In this document: positions 52,236 to 61,098 of the stretch, piece after piece | How positions within the stretch are numbered: position 1 is the stretch's first letter | Layout: each line of letters starts with the position of its first letter | Assembly (NCBI RefSeq): GCF_004365355.1 | Contig: NZ_SODP01000002.1 | Coordinates: 461,531-525,530 of the forward strand | Length of the DNA: 64,000 bases | Direction: 5' to 3' | Origin: Kribbella pratensis | Lineage (GTDB): Bacteria > Actinomycetota > Actinomycetes > Propionibacteriales > Kribbellaceae | Translations under genes and position numbers: made by a program | The notes under the pieces: model-generated | Seen by the model: the letters and a program-made list of their open reading frames with translations, nothing else | Told to the model about the DNA's origin: nothing | The model's database searches: none

Positions 52236-53636
52236 TCAGCTGTTGACGGTAAAACTGATGACGTCGGCGCCGCCATCGGTGACAAAGAAGCCGACCTGGC
52301 CCGGGCCGGGGTCGTCGCAGCGGAAGGACAGGGCGACGCGGTTGTCGAGGATCGCCTGGCCGGTGGTGCCCCGAAGCAAGACTTGAAGGGTGTGGCGGCC
52401 GGGCGGGAGCGGACAGGGACGTTCGAGATCGACAGCGTGCGGGATGTCGCCCTTCACCTGCCACTGGGCGGGGCCGGTGCGGCCTCTGGGCCACGTGTCC
52501 AGGACTACCCGGTTCTGCCGGGGTTCCAGGCGGATGATGGTGGCCTGCTCGCCGTCGGCCGAGGCGTGGAGCAGCAGACCCACGGATTGAGTGCCTGGGG
52601 CAACATCTACGGTCAGCTGGACGAGGCAGTCGGCCGGGATCGGGTCGGCCATCCAGGCGGCATAGCGATCGGTCGCACCCTGGCCTGGCGAGGTTGGCGC
52701 GCCGTCGACCGGCTTCAGCGAGACCTGCTGTACGTCGGCGTACGTCGTACGGAGCTCTTCAGGCAGTGTGAACGCGAGCGTGCCGTCGTCCTCCTGATGG
52801 GCTTCGAGTACGGCGAGGTCGCCGGCCCACTGCCATGCACCGTCTTGTTTTGTGGGGATCCAGCCTATGAAGAAGCGGCGGTTGTCGTGTTCGACGGACT
52901 TGGCCGCGTAGAACGCTCGGCCGTCGACGGTGTCGCGGGCCGGGGCAAGCCAGGGGCCGTCCGGGTCGCGGGAGATGCGGTAGCGGGTTTGGAAGGCGTC
53001 GCTGAATTCGGAGTACGCCAGGTACCACCAGTCGCCCCACTGGAAGACGTCGGGACACTCCTGGGTGATGTAGCGGTGCGGCTCCCACAACGGTCGCGCC
53101 AGAGTCCATTGCTCCAGGTCGCTCGAAGTCAGGCGGGCGACGACACCGCACCGGCGATCCGGTCGGCCGGCGTACCGGGCGGCGAGGACCATCTGCCATG
53201 GCTGATCCGGCGCCACCCTGTAAACAAAGGGATCTCGCCAGTCCTGCGGAACATAACCATCGGGCGCACCGAAGGTGAGGTCAGGCAGCTTCGTCCAGCG
53301 CGTCGGGTCGCCGTCGCTGACGGCATGGCAGACCACTTGGAACGAGCCGTCGGCATCCCCGCGCCGGGGATTGTGGCCCGTGTAGAACAGATGCAACTGC
53401 GAACCGTCCGCGATCACGCTGCCCGTGTAGCAGTCGAAGTCGACGGCGTCGCGGTCACCGGCAGGCAGTACGACGCCATGGTCGGTGTACTCCACGAAGT
53501 CGGTCGTGGAAAGGAGCGCCCAGGGCATACCGGTCCGCTCATCCAATGGCGGGTCCGGGCGCTCGTCCAGCAAGTAGAACAACCAGATCCGGCCGTCATA
53601 GCTGAACGGGATGACGTCACCGACGTACCCGCTCAT
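52236..53636 (-). CDS. GH32-like fructan hydrolase with atypical N-terminal motif
   Basis: The 466-residue protein has a five-bladed propeller and C-terminal sandwich as in GH32. The transition-state motif is WRDPF (about 133-137) and the acid/base Glu is in TQECPDVF (E193). The nucleophile motif usually written NDPNG is replaced by YVGDVIPF near the very N-terminus, with D7 as likely nucleophile. No signal peptide. ATG 53636 overlaps the LacI stop (ATGA), so regulator and hydrolase are co-transcribed. It would cleave fructose from imported fructo-oligosaccharides. Confidence 0.82.
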   Translation of the reverse strand: MSGYVGDVIPFSYDGRIWLFYLLDERPDPPLDERTGMPWALLSTTDFVEYTDHGVVLPAGDRDAVDFDCYTGSVIADGSQLHLFYTGHNPRRGDADGSFQVVCHAVSDGDPTRWTKLPDLTFGAPDGYVPQDWRDPFVYRVAPDQPWQMVLAARYAGRPDRRCGVVARLTSSDLEQWTLARPLWEPHRYITQECPDVFQWGDWWYLAYSEFSDAFQTRYRISRDPDGPWLAPARDTVDGRAFYAAKSVEHDNRRFFIGWIPTKQDGAWQWAGDLAVLEAHQEDDGTLAFTLPEELRTTYADVQQVSLKPVDGAPTSPGQGATDRYAAWMADPIPADCLVQLTVDVAPGTQSVGLLLHASADGEQATIIRLEPRQNRVVLDTWPRGRTGPAQWQVKGDIPHAVDLERPCPLPPGRHTLQVLLRGTTGQAILDNRVALSFRCDDPGPGQVGFFVTDGGADVISFTVNS

Positions 53637-54676
53637 CGACCACGCCTCGGCGGTGCGGCGACCGAGTCGCGCTCGATCAGTTCACAGTCGACGACAATCC
53701 GTTCGGGCGCGTCCTCCGGCGAGCCGAGCACAAGTTCGCCGGCGCGACGGCCGAGCATCAGGTGGGGCAACGCCGCCGTGGTCAACCCCGGACGCACCTG
53801 GTCGGCGACATCGGGCTGATCGTCGAAGCCGACGATGCTGACGTCCTTGGGGCAGTCCAGCCCGAGCGCATGCAGGGCAAGCATCGCCCCGATCGCCATC
53901 CGGTCGTTCCCGCAGACCAGAGCGGTCGACCGGTGCTCGGTCACCACTTCCGTCGCCAGGTCGTAGCCCGACCCGATCTGGTAGTTGCCGTACCGATGCA
54001 CGAGGTCGGCCGGACGGAGACCGGCCGCGCGAGCGGCGTCGTCGAACCCGCGCCGACGCTCCTTGCAGGCGTAGTCGTTCCGCATGCCGCCGAGGAAGGC
54101 GACCTCGCGATGCCCGCGCTCGAACACCGAGGCCGCAGCGGCGCGACCACCGGCGTACTCGTCGGCCAGCAGGACGGTGTCGGCCTTGCCCTCCTCGGGC
54201 CAGCAATTGACGAAGATCGTCCGGATCCCGTCGAGCCGTGGACTGCGATGGAGCGGCTTCGGCGCGAGTGACGCGTACACGATCGCCGCGACCCCCTGGC
54301 CCACCAGGCTCGCCACCGCATCGTCGCCCTCGCCCGGATCACCGGTCGTGTCGACGACCATGCAGACGTAACCGGCCGGCTGGACCACCTGCTGGAGACC
54401 GAGCACGATCAGACCGGCGTACGGCTGGGAGACGATGCCGCTGGTCACGACGCCGACCGTGAACGACTTGTTCGACCGCAGCAGCTGCGCCGCCCGGTTC
54501 GGCACGAAATCGAGCTCGGCCGCGGCCTCCAGCACGCGCCGCCGCGTCTCCTCGGCCACCGCCACGTCGCGGCGATCGTTGAGGACGAACGACACGGTGG
54601 GCTGGGACACCCCGGCGCGCCGGGCGACATCGGTCATCGTGACGCGCTTCGGCCGGCCGGCCGGCTGCTTCGCCAT
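53633..54676 (-). CDS. LacI-family regulator of the fructan locus
   Basis: The 347-residue protein has the helix-turn-helix MTDVARRAGVSQPTVSFVLNDRR (about 14-36) and a LacI sensor domain (SFTVGVVTSG, KDVSIVGFDDQPD, PGLTTAALP). AAGGGGGA precedes ATG 54676; the frame above it runs through the operators. It is co-transcribed with the 52236 hydrolase and divergent from the importer/GH32 operon. Two CAATACGTATTG sites in the 159-base gap are its likely targets. The ligand is presumably a fructose-containing saccharide. Confidence 0.92.
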   Translation of the reverse strand: MAKQPAGRPKRVTMTDVARRAGVSQPTVSFVLNDRRDVAVAEETRRRVLEAAAELDFVPNRAAQLLRSNKSFTVGVVTSGIVSQPYAGLIVLGLQQVVQPAGYVCMVVDTTGDPGEGDDAVASLVGQGVAAIVYASLAPKPLHRSPRLDGIRTIFVNCWPEEGKADTVLLADEYAGGRAAAASVFERGHREVAFLGGMRNDYACKERRRGFDDAARAAGLRPADLVHRYGNYQIGSGYDLATEVVTEHRSTALVCGNDRMAIGAMLALHALGLDCPKDVSIVGFDDQPDVADQVRPGLTTAALPHLMLGRRAGELVLGSPEDAPERIVVDCELIERDSVAAPPRRGR

Positions 54677-54736
54677 GGTCCCCCTTAACGGTGAGCGGCT
54701 GTGTGACCGCAGCCAATTTTCTATCACAGCTGGACC

Positions 54737-54748
54737 CAATACGTATTG
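54737..54748. promoter_or_regulatory. LacI operator O1 (CAATACGTATTG)
   Basis: A perfect 12-bp palindrome with the central CG step typical of LacI sites lies 61 bases upstream of the lacI start. A second identical copy follows 46 bases later. Confidence 0.7.
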
Positions 54749-54782
54749 CGTCCCACCGTACACCGCTGCTAACGTCCCGGGT

Positions 54783-54794
54783 CAATACGTATTG
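54783..54794. promoter_or_regulatory. LacI operator O2 (CAATACGTATTG)
   Basis: This second identical palindrome lies 42 bases upstream of the binding-protein start. The centre-to-centre distance of 46 bp to O1 would allow separate control of the two divergent promoters or cooperative binding. Confidence 0.7.
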
Positions 54795-54835
54795 GGTGGC
54801 TCGCCGGGTCACCCGAGCGGCCAAGGAGGAACCCC

Positions 54836-56245
54836 ATGACAGGCATCCATCCCCCCGGTGGCCCGATCGCCCGCCGTACCGTGCTGAAGGCCGGGGCGGC
54901 CGGTGGACTCGGGCTCGCAGCGCTGGCCGATCTGGCCGCCTGCGGCAACAACGGCGGCGGTTCGTCGTCGAAGTCACTGAAGATGCTGTACTTCGGAGAG
55001 CAGGCGGCGGCGACCCAGCTGCAGAACCGGTTGCAGCCGCAGATCTCCAAGCTCGACCCGAGCATCAAATTCGAGATCTCGGCCATCAACGGCACCGACT
55101 GGAACGACTTCCTCGCGAAGGTCCTGACCCAGATCGCCGCCGGGACCCCGCCCGACATCATCAGCGTCGCCACCGAAGGCCTGCAGCTGATGGCGTCCAA
55201 GGAGCTCGCGATCCCGCTCGACGACTACGTCACCAAGGACCTGTCCGCGCTGAAGGAGTACTTCGCCGACATCCACCCCGCGCTGGTCGAGTCGATGATG
55301 TACCAGGGCCACCTGTGGGAGCTGCCCGACAGCTTCAACGCCGGGAACATGTTCTACAGCACCGAGCTGTTCCAGCGGGCCGGCGTCGTACCGCCGAGCG
55401 AGAACTGGACCCTCGACGACTTCGAGACCGCGGCGACCAAGATCGCCAAGTTCAAGGGCATCAACGCCTTCGGCTGGGTGGTCCGCCTGTGGGGCAGCTG
55501 GACGTCGTTCATGTACGCGAATAACGCGAACCTGCTCGAGGAGGGCAAGTACGACGGCGGCGACTGGCTGTGGAACAAGGCGTACGCCGGTGATCCGGCC
55601 GCCGCGGGCCGCAAGGGCGGCTGGAAATGGGGTGCGCCGACCGCCAACTCCGAGGGCACCGTCGAGGCCCTCAACTACATGATCGAGCTGACCAAGAAGG
55701 GTCTGTCGCCGTCACCCGACGTCGGCGGGGGCGGCACGCTCCAGGGCCTGTTCGCGTCGAACCGGATCGGCATGTCGATCGGCGGCGGATTCTGGGCCGG
55801 CGGGTTGACCAACGCCGGGATGAAGAACGGGAGCTTCGACGTACAGCTGTTCCCGAAGTGGAAGAGCCAGCGGCACCTGTTCGGCGCCGGCGGCTACGCG
55901 ATCTTCAAGTCGTCGAAGAAGAAGGACCTCGCCTGGGAGGTCCTGAAACTGCTGGTCAAGCCGGACACCTTCGATCTGGTTTTCCCGGGCAATGTGACCA
56001 CCCCCGGCCGCAAGTCCCTGGTGACGGCCGCGCGATACGCGAAGACCGGACCGAAGCACTGGTCGGTCTTCTACGACACGCTGACCAAGCACCCGGAGAC
56101 GGCGCCGATCCCGGCCCCGCCGTACTACAACGCACTCGCGACCGCGCTCAACCAGCGCACGACGCAGGCGATCTCGTCGGGCGACGCGAAGGCTGCCCTG
56201 GACGGATTGCAGTCCGACCTCGAGAAGGCAGCGGGGGCGAGCTGA
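54836..56245 (+). CDS. Sugar ABC transporter binding protein, Tat-type lipoprotein
   Basis: The 469-residue protein has a twin-arginine start (IARRTVLKAG) followed by a lipobox LAACG (Cys 36), so it is probably a Tat-exported lipoprotein. The mature part has the family 1 binding-protein pattern (NGTDWNDFLAKVLTQIAAGTPPDIIS). AAGGAGGAA lies before ATG 54836. It is the first gene of a four-gene operon with two permeases and a GH32 enzyme, so a fructan-derived oligosaccharide is the likely ligand. Confidence 0.92.
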   Translation: MTGIHPPGGPIARRTVLKAGAAGGLGLAALADLAACGNNGGGSSSKSLKMLYFGEQAAATQLQNRLQPQISKLDPSIKFEISAINGTDWNDFLAKVLTQIAAGTPPDIISVATEGLQLMASKELAIPLDDYVTKDLSALKEYFADIHPALVESMMYQGHLWELPDSFNAGNMFYSTELFQRAGVVPPSENWTLDDFETAATKIAKFKGINAFGWVVRLWGSWTSFMYANNANLLEEGKYDGGDWLWNKAYAGDPAAAGRKGGWKWGAPTANSEGTVEALNYMIELTKKGLSPSPDVGGGGTLQGLFASNRIGMSIGGGFWAGGLTNAGMKNGSFDVQLFPKWKSQRHLFGAGGYAIFKSSKKKDLAWEVLKLLVKPDTFDLVFPGNVTTPGRKSLVTAARYAKTGPKHWSVFYDTLTKHPETAPIPAPPYYNALATALNQRTTQAISSGDAKAALDGLQSDLEKAAGAS

Positions 56246-57177
56246 TGTCCGCCGCCGCCGCTGAGGTGCCGGCTGCCATCACCAGGCGCCGCCGGCACCC
56301 GTCGTCGCATCGGGAAGCTCCGTTCGGCTTCGCGATGATCGGGCTGTCGTGTCTGTTCGTCGCGATCTTCACCGCGATCCCGATCGTCGCGTCGCTGGGA
56401 TTGTCGTTCTTCTCCTGGGACGTCATTTCGAGCCCGCAGTTCGTCGGGGTGGAGAACTACCAGCGGCTGTTCACCGACGGTCCGGTGCTCAAGTCGTTCG
56501 GCGTGACGCTGGGTATGGCGCTTGCCATCGTCGTACTCCAACTGACCCTCGGTCTGGCGCTGGCAGTCCTCGTCAACCAACGCAAGCTGGTCTGGATCCG
56601 AACCCTCTTCCGTACTGCGTTCTACCTGCCGCTGCTGGCGTCGACGGCCGCCGTGTCGATCTTCATGGGCTACCTGTTCGACTACAAGTTCGGCGTCGTG
56701 AACTACTACCTCGGACTGCTCGGCATCCCGAACGTACCGTGGCTGACGAGTGGATTCGGAGCGGCCACGACGATCGTGCTGATCGCGGTGTGGCAGCAGG
56801 TCGGGTTCACGTTCGTCCTGTTCGTCGCCTCGTTGATGTCGGTACCGACCGATGTCCTCGAAGCTGCGCAGATCGACGGGGCCGGTCCGTTGCGGACGCT
56901 GTTCCGGATCAAGGTCCCGCTGATCAGCCCGACGATCCTGTTCGCCGCGGTCGTTGCCTTGATCAACGCGATGCAGCTGTTCGACCAGCCGTACATCATG
57001 ACCAAGGGCGGCCCGGGTTCGGCGACCACCACGGTCACGATCTCCATGTACCAGAAGGGCTTCCAGAATCTGCAGTTCGGCTACGGCTCGGCGATCGCGA
57101 TCGTGCTGCTGGTGGCAATCCTGATCATCACCGGACTGCAGTTCCTGGCGGCACGGAAGTTGGTGTTCTACCAATGA
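56245..57177 (+). CDS. ABC transporter permease (MalF type), fructan locus
   Basis: The 310-residue protein has a basic N-terminus, six spans, and the coupling loop LEAAQIDGAGPLRTLFRI. Its ATG shares one base with the binding-protein stop (TGATG). It pairs with the 57174 permease. Sequence complexity and length are normal for CUT1 permeases. Confidence 0.93.
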   Translation: MSAAAAEVPAAITRRRRHPSSHREAPFGFAMIGLSCLFVAIFTAIPIVASLGLSFFSWDVISSPQFVGVENYQRLFTDGPVLKSFGVTLGMALAIVVLQLTLGLALAVLVNQRKLVWIRTLFRTAFYLPLLASTAAVSIFMGYLFDYKFGVVNYYLGLLGIPNVPWLTSGFGAATTIVLIAVWQQVGFTFVLFVASLMSVPTDVLEAAQIDGAGPLRTLFRIKVPLISPTILFAAVVALINAMQLFDQPYIMTKGGPGSATTTVTISMYQKGFQNLQFGYGSAIAIVLLVAILIITGLQFLAARKLVFYQ

Positions 57178-58013
57178 CAGACTCCACCGGAACCCTCGTG
57201 CGGATCGGCCGGATCACCGGCATCGCCGTCCTGGTCCTCGCCGCAATGGTTGCCCTCGGCCCGCTTCTTTGGACGATCACCACCTCGCTGCGGACGCCGG
57301 CCGAGGCGTTCAGCAACCCGCCGCAGTGGATCCCGTTGCATCCGGACTTCTCCAACTACAGCGCGGTGTTCGACAAGATCCCGATCGGCCGGTTCTTCTT
57401 CAACAGCGTGATCGTGACCGGTCTGATCGTGATCGGTCAGACCATCACCTGCACGCTGTCCGGCTACGCGTTCGCGATGGTCAGCTTCCCCGGCCGCTCG
57501 CTGATCTTCGGGATCTTCCTGGCCACGATGATGGTGCCGCTGCAGACGATCATCATCCCGGTGTTCGTGATCATCCGGTACCTCGGCCTGTCGGACAGCC
57601 CGTTGTCGCTGGTGGTCTCGGCGCTGGGCAGTGCGTTCGGCACGTTCCTGATGCGCCAGTACTTCATGCAAATGCCCAAGGAGCTGGGCGAGGCGGCCCG
57701 GATCGACGGCGCCGGCCACTTCCAGACCTTCCTGCTGATCTACGCCAAGATGGCCGGACCGGCGATCGCCACCCTCGCGATCCTGAACTTCTCCGGTTTC
57801 TGGGCGGAGTTCTACCGGCCGCTGATCTTCCTGCAGACCCAGGACAACTTCACGCTGCCGCTGGGCCTGGTCGGCCTGCAGGGAAACCTCGGCACCGGTT
57901 CGATCTCGGTGGTGCTGGCCGGCGTGGTGCTGGCGATCCTGCCGAGCGTAGTGCTGTTCATCTTCGCCCAGCGGTACTTCATCGCAGGCATCACGGCAGG
58001 AGCTTCACGGTGA
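57174..58013 (+). CDS. ABC transporter permease (MalG type), fructan locus
   Basis: The 279-residue protein has six spans, the loop LGEAARIDGAGHFQTFLLI and the MalG-like ending RYFIAGITAGASR. ATG 57174 overlaps the previous stop (ATGA) and its own stop overlaps the GH32 start (GTGA at 58010). The first in-frame Met in the longer frame (56349) is a shadow. Confidence 0.93.
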   Translation: MTDSTGTLVRIGRITGIAVLVLAAMVALGPLLWTITTSLRTPAEAFSNPPQWIPLHPDFSNYSAVFDKIPIGRFFFNSVIVTGLIVIGQTITCTLSGYAFAMVSFPGRSLIFGIFLATMMVPLQTIIIPVFVIIRYLGLSDSPLSLVVSALGSAFGTFLMRQYFMQMPKELGEAARIDGAGHFQTFLLIYAKMAGPAIATLAILNFSGFWAEFYRPLIFLQTQDNFTLPLGLVGLQGNLGTGSISVVLAGVVLAILPSVVLFIFAQRYFIAGITAGASR

Positions 58014-59344
58014 CCCAGACCCAACCTCAGATCAATTCTGGACACCGGTCGACCGGGACGGTGGCACACCTCCGTCCCGCGTACCACGTCCGGCCGCCCA
58101 GCGGATACCTCAACGACCCGAACGGGCCGATCGAGCACGGCAGCGACGTACACCTGTATTTCCAGTCGCGGCCGACGCTCGACCTGCGGGCCCCGGTCGA
58201 ATGGGGGCATGCCACCTCGCCCGACTACGTGCACTGGACGCTGCACCGGCCGGCGATGGCGCCGCAGCCGGGCGGGCCGGATACCGACGGCTGCTGGTCC
58301 GGCAATACCGTGCTGGACGACGGGCGGATCCATGCCTTCTACTCGGGCCGGGTGGAGGGTAGGCCGTACCAGTCGGTTCTCACGGCCGTATCGGACGACG
58401 GCGGCGCGTCGTTCGGGCCGGCGCATCAGGTGGTTCCGGATCCGGACGAGGCGGTGATGTTCCGGGATCCCTTTGTCTGGAAGGAAAACGGGACCTGGTG
58501 GATGGCGGTCGGCGCCGGGTCCGTCGACCGCGGTGCGAGCATCGCTCTCTATCGGTCGCCGGACCTGTCGCAGTGGACGGCCGTCGAGCCGCTCGCCGAG
58601 CTCCCTCGGACGCGGGCGGGCGGCGAGGACACGGGATCCGCGTGGGAATGCCCGCAGGTGCTCACGATCGACGGCCGGCGGATCGCCGTGATTGCTTCGT
58701 GGTCGCCGGAGGGCGGCCCGGGCGAGGTGTTGTCGTTCGATGTCGACGTACCGCCGGCTACGCAGCGGGTCGATCTCGGCACCAACTTCTACGCGGCGTC
58801 GGCCTTGCGCGAGAGCCGGTTCGGTCCGCTGTTGTTCGGCTGGCTACCCGAAGGACGCGACCGTCCGGGCTGGAACGACGGCTGGGCCGGAGTGATCTCA
58901 CTCCCCCGGATGGTCTGGCTGGGCGCGGACTCGTCGCTGCGGAGTGCGCCGGTGCCGACGATGGACACCCTTCGATCGGGCTCGGCTTCGCCCACCGCGA
59001 TCGGCGCCCAGTGCGAGATCGTCGTACCGGAAGGAGTTGGCGAGGTCATCCTGCACTTCGGCGATCAAGAACGCCTGCAGATCGAACTGACCGACACGAC
59101 GATCACGATCGACCGCAGCCAGGCCAGCCTCGCCCCGCATGCCCACGGCGGGCGGATGGTCGCGACCGACGCCTTCGATCCGTCGTCTGGCCGGCCCGCG
59201 GTGCGGATCTTCCTGGATGGTTCGGTCGTCGAGGCCTTCACCAGCGCGGGCCGTGTGCTCAGCACCCGCGTCTACCCGACGACCCCACCGCCGTGGCGGC
59301 TCGAGGCCCCAGCAAACACGCAGTGCTGGGGCCTCGCTCGCTGA
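58010..59344 (+). CDS. GH32-family beta-fructofuranosidase (sucrose/fructan hydrolase)
   Basis: The 444-residue protein has all GH32 landmarks: nucleophile in GYLNDPNGP (D36), RDP at 152-154, and acid/base Glu in WECPQV (E213). A C-terminal sandwich containing VRIFLDGSVVEAFTS, the standard family signature, follows. No signal peptide, so it is cytosolic. GTG 58010 overlaps the permease stop. The last codons lie in a 13-bp hairpin that serves as transcription terminator. Together with the 52236 enzyme, the locus has two distinct GH32 types. Confidence 0.92.
   Translation: MTQTQPQINSGHRSTGTVAHLRPAYHVRPPSGYLNDPNGPIEHGSDVHLYFQSRPTLDLRAPVEWGHATSPDYVHWTLHRPAMAPQPGGPDTDGCWSGNTVLDDGRIHAFYSGRVEGRPYQSVLTAVSDDGGASFGPAHQVVPDPDEAVMFRDPFVWKENGTWWMAVGAGSVDRGASIALYRSPDLSQWTAVEPLAELPRTRAGGEDTGSAWECPQVLTIDGRRIAVIASWSPEGGPGEVLSFDVDVPPATQRVDLGTNFYAASALRESRFGPLLFGWLPEGRDRPGWNDGWAGVISLPRMVWLGADSSLRSAPVPTMDTLRSGSASPTAIGAQCEIVVPEGVGEVILHFGDQERLQIELTDTTITIDRSQASLAPHAHGGRMVATDAFDPSSGRPAVRIFLDGSVVEAFTSAGRVLSTRVYPTTPPPWRLEAPANTQCWGLAR
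59302..59336. terminator. Terminator hairpin inside the GH32 3' coding end
   Basis: A perfect 13-bp repeat (CGAGGCCCCAGCA and its complement, 9-base loop) spans the last codons of the GH32 gene and ends 8 bases before the stop's last base. Only 8 bases separate the stop from the convergent gene at 59353, so the same hairpin can end both transcripts. Confidence 0.7.
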
Positions 59345-59352
59345 TGGAACAA

Positions 59353-60303
59353 CTACTCGCCGACCAGCTGGTCGTAATGCGTGGTGAACAACACGTGGTT
59401 CACGCCGTTGAAGACGGCCGGGATCTTGCCGTACGCCGTCATGGCGGTCGCGGAGCCGTTGAACTTGCTGAACGCGTACTGGTAGCCGGACTGGGTGTCG
59501 TGGTCGACACCGACGACCAGCGTCCCGCCACGGGTGCCGCAGCCGTCGGCGACCAGCGACTCGTAGTCCGCGAAGCCCGTGGAGCGGATCAGCTTCAGCA
59601 CCGGCTTGGCGCCGGCCGCGATCGGGATGTGCACGGTGTAGAGCGCACCGGCCTTGGTGGACATCAGCAGCGTGTCGTACGTCGCGGACTCGCTGATCAC
59701 CGTCATCGCCTTGAAGCCACGGAAGCCCGGGAGGGGGCCGAGGGCCTTGAAGCCGGCGCCGACGATCTGGTACCGGTACAGGCTGCCGTTGGTGTTCAGG
59801 CCGTAGAGGTACGCGTGCCGCGGGGTCGCGACGCTGTAGTTGGAGGTGGCGATCGAGGTGAAGCTGCTCCAGCCCGTCCCGACCTTCTTGAACGTCGGCA
59901 CCGGCGGCTTCTCGTCCGGCAGGTACGTCGTCTGGCGGTACAGGTTCGCGCCCTGCAGCATCAGCCCGTAGTAGTAAAACTGCGTCCCGGCGGCGTTGAC
60001 CGCGCCGTACCAGGTCGCGTTCGTGCGGGTCGGGACGTAGTTGAACGGCTCCCACGAGACCGCGGTCGGGTGCGCGCCCGGCGTCGCGTCGATCTCCTGC
60101 ATCGTGCCGGCGGCGGTCGGCACACCGACGTAGCTGATGCACGGCCCCCCGGCGGCCAGTGCCTTCACCGGCGTCGGATGCGCGACCTTGTCCGACGTGT
60201 ACGGCTTCGGGTCGGTCTTTCCGGCGAAGGCCGGAACCGACGAGACAGATGCGCCCAGCAGGCCGATTCCGGCCAATGCGAGCGCAAAGCGCTGCAACTT
60301 CAT
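59353..60303 (-). CDS. Secreted protein of unknown function (possible beta-propeller)
   Basis: The 316-residue protein has a clean signal peptide (LALAGIGLLGASVSS, cleavage after AFA near residue 27). The mature chain has repeating aromatic/Gly units (GWSSFTSIATSNYS, YLYGLNTNGSLYRYQIVG, GALYTVHIP) like a small propeller or tachylectin-type lectin. No enzyme motif is seen. GGAGGGGG lies about 10 bases before ATG 60303; the frame continuing upstream through pcaJ is a shadow. It converges on the fructan operon but has its own promoter region. Confidence 0.75.
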   Translation of the reverse strand: MKLQRFALALAGIGLLGASVSSVPAFAGKTDPKPYTSDKVAHPTPVKALAAGGPCISYVGVPTAAGTMQEIDATPGAHPTAVSWEPFNYVPTRTNATWYGAVNAAGTQFYYYGLMLQGANLYRQTTYLPDEKPPVPTFKKVGTGWSSFTSIATSNYSVATPRHAYLYGLNTNGSLYRYQIVGAGFKALGPLPGFRGFKAMTVISESATYDTLLMSTKAGALYTVHIPIAAGAKPVLKLIRSTGFADYESLVADGCGTRGGTLVVGVDHDTQSGYQYAFSKFNGSATAMTAYGKIPAVFNGVNHVLFTTHYDQLVGE

Positions 60304-60401
60304 AAGGAGTTCCCCCTCCAGTGTGGTCTCGATCAACTCGAGATCCGCGCCGACTATAGCCGAGGAAAGGGAGCAATAGTGCATATATCGCAGCTCGATG
60401 C

Positions 60402-60432
60402 AAATCGCCCCGCCCTGCTGCACAGGCGATTT
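60402..60432. promoter_or_regulatory. Inverted repeat AAATCGCC-N15-GGCGATTT near ATAGTGCA repeats
   Basis: A perfect 8-bp repeat lies in the 167-base gap between the secreted-protein start (60303) and the pcaJ stop (60471). The octamer ATAGTGCA occurs directly before it (60376) and after it (60441). It could be an operator of the secreted-protein gene or a weak terminator of the pca operon; I cannot decide. Confidence 0.3.
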
Positions 60433-60470
60433 CCTGCCCGATAGTGCAGCAGTCCGGCGTGCTTGCAGTA

Positions 60471-61097
60471 CTACGCGATGGGCGCCGCGGTGGCTTGTTC
60501 CAGCTCGGGGCGGGTTACGCCGGGGGCCAGTTCGACGAGGTGGAAGGTGCCGTTGGCGACGTCCAGGACGGCCAGGTCGGTGATGACTCGGTTGACCACG
60601 TGGCGGCCGGTGAGCGGGAGGGTGCAGGAGGCGAGGAGTTTGGAGTCGCCTTTGCGGGTTCGGTGTTCCATCAGGACGACGACGCGGCGGGCGCCGGAGA
60701 CGAGGTCCATCGCGCCGCCCATGCCCTTCACCACGGCGCCCGGCACCATCCAATTCGCCAGGTCGCCCGCTGCCGAGACCTGCATTCCTCCCAGGATCGC
60801 GACGTCCACGTGCCCGCCGCGGATCATGGCGAAGCTGGTGGACGAGTCGAAGTACGACGCTCCGGGTACGACGGTGATCGTCTGCTTGCCGGCGTCGATC
60901 AGTTCCGGGTCGACCTCGTCGTCGTACGGGAACGGACCGACGCCCAGCACCCCGTTCTCCGCCTGCAGGGTGACGGACGAGCCGGCCGGCAGGTGGTTGG
61001 GGACGAGCGTCGGCAGACCGATGCCGAGGTTCACGTACTCGCCGTCGTTCAGCTCCGCGGCAGCGCGGGCAGCCATCTCGTCCCGGGTCCAAGACAT
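60471..61097 (-). CDS. pcaJ: 3-oxoadipate CoA-transferase, beta subunit
   Basis: The 208-residue protein has the family beta-subunit pattern: [13 protein letters not shown], the catalytic Glu in [13 protein letters not shown], and [14 protein letters not shown] with GMGGAMDL. With the alpha subunit it moves CoA from succinyl-CoA to 3-oxoadipate (or another 3-oxoacid). ATG 61097 starts 1 base after the alpha-subunit stop; the earlier frame from 61220 is rejected. The adjacent pcaD and pcaF favour the 3-oxoadipate assignment. Confidence 0.88.
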   Translation of the reverse strand: MSWTRDEMAARAAAELNDGEYVNLGIGLPTLVPNHLPAGSSVTLQAENGVLGVGPFPYDDEVDPELIDAGKQTITVVPGASYFDSSTSFAMIRGGHVDVAILGGMQVSAAGDLANWMVPGAVVKGMGGAMDLVSGARRVVVLMEHRTRKGDSKLLASCTLPLTGRHVVNRVITDLAVLDVANGTFHLVELAPGVTRPELEQATAAPIA

Positions 61098-61098
61098 C

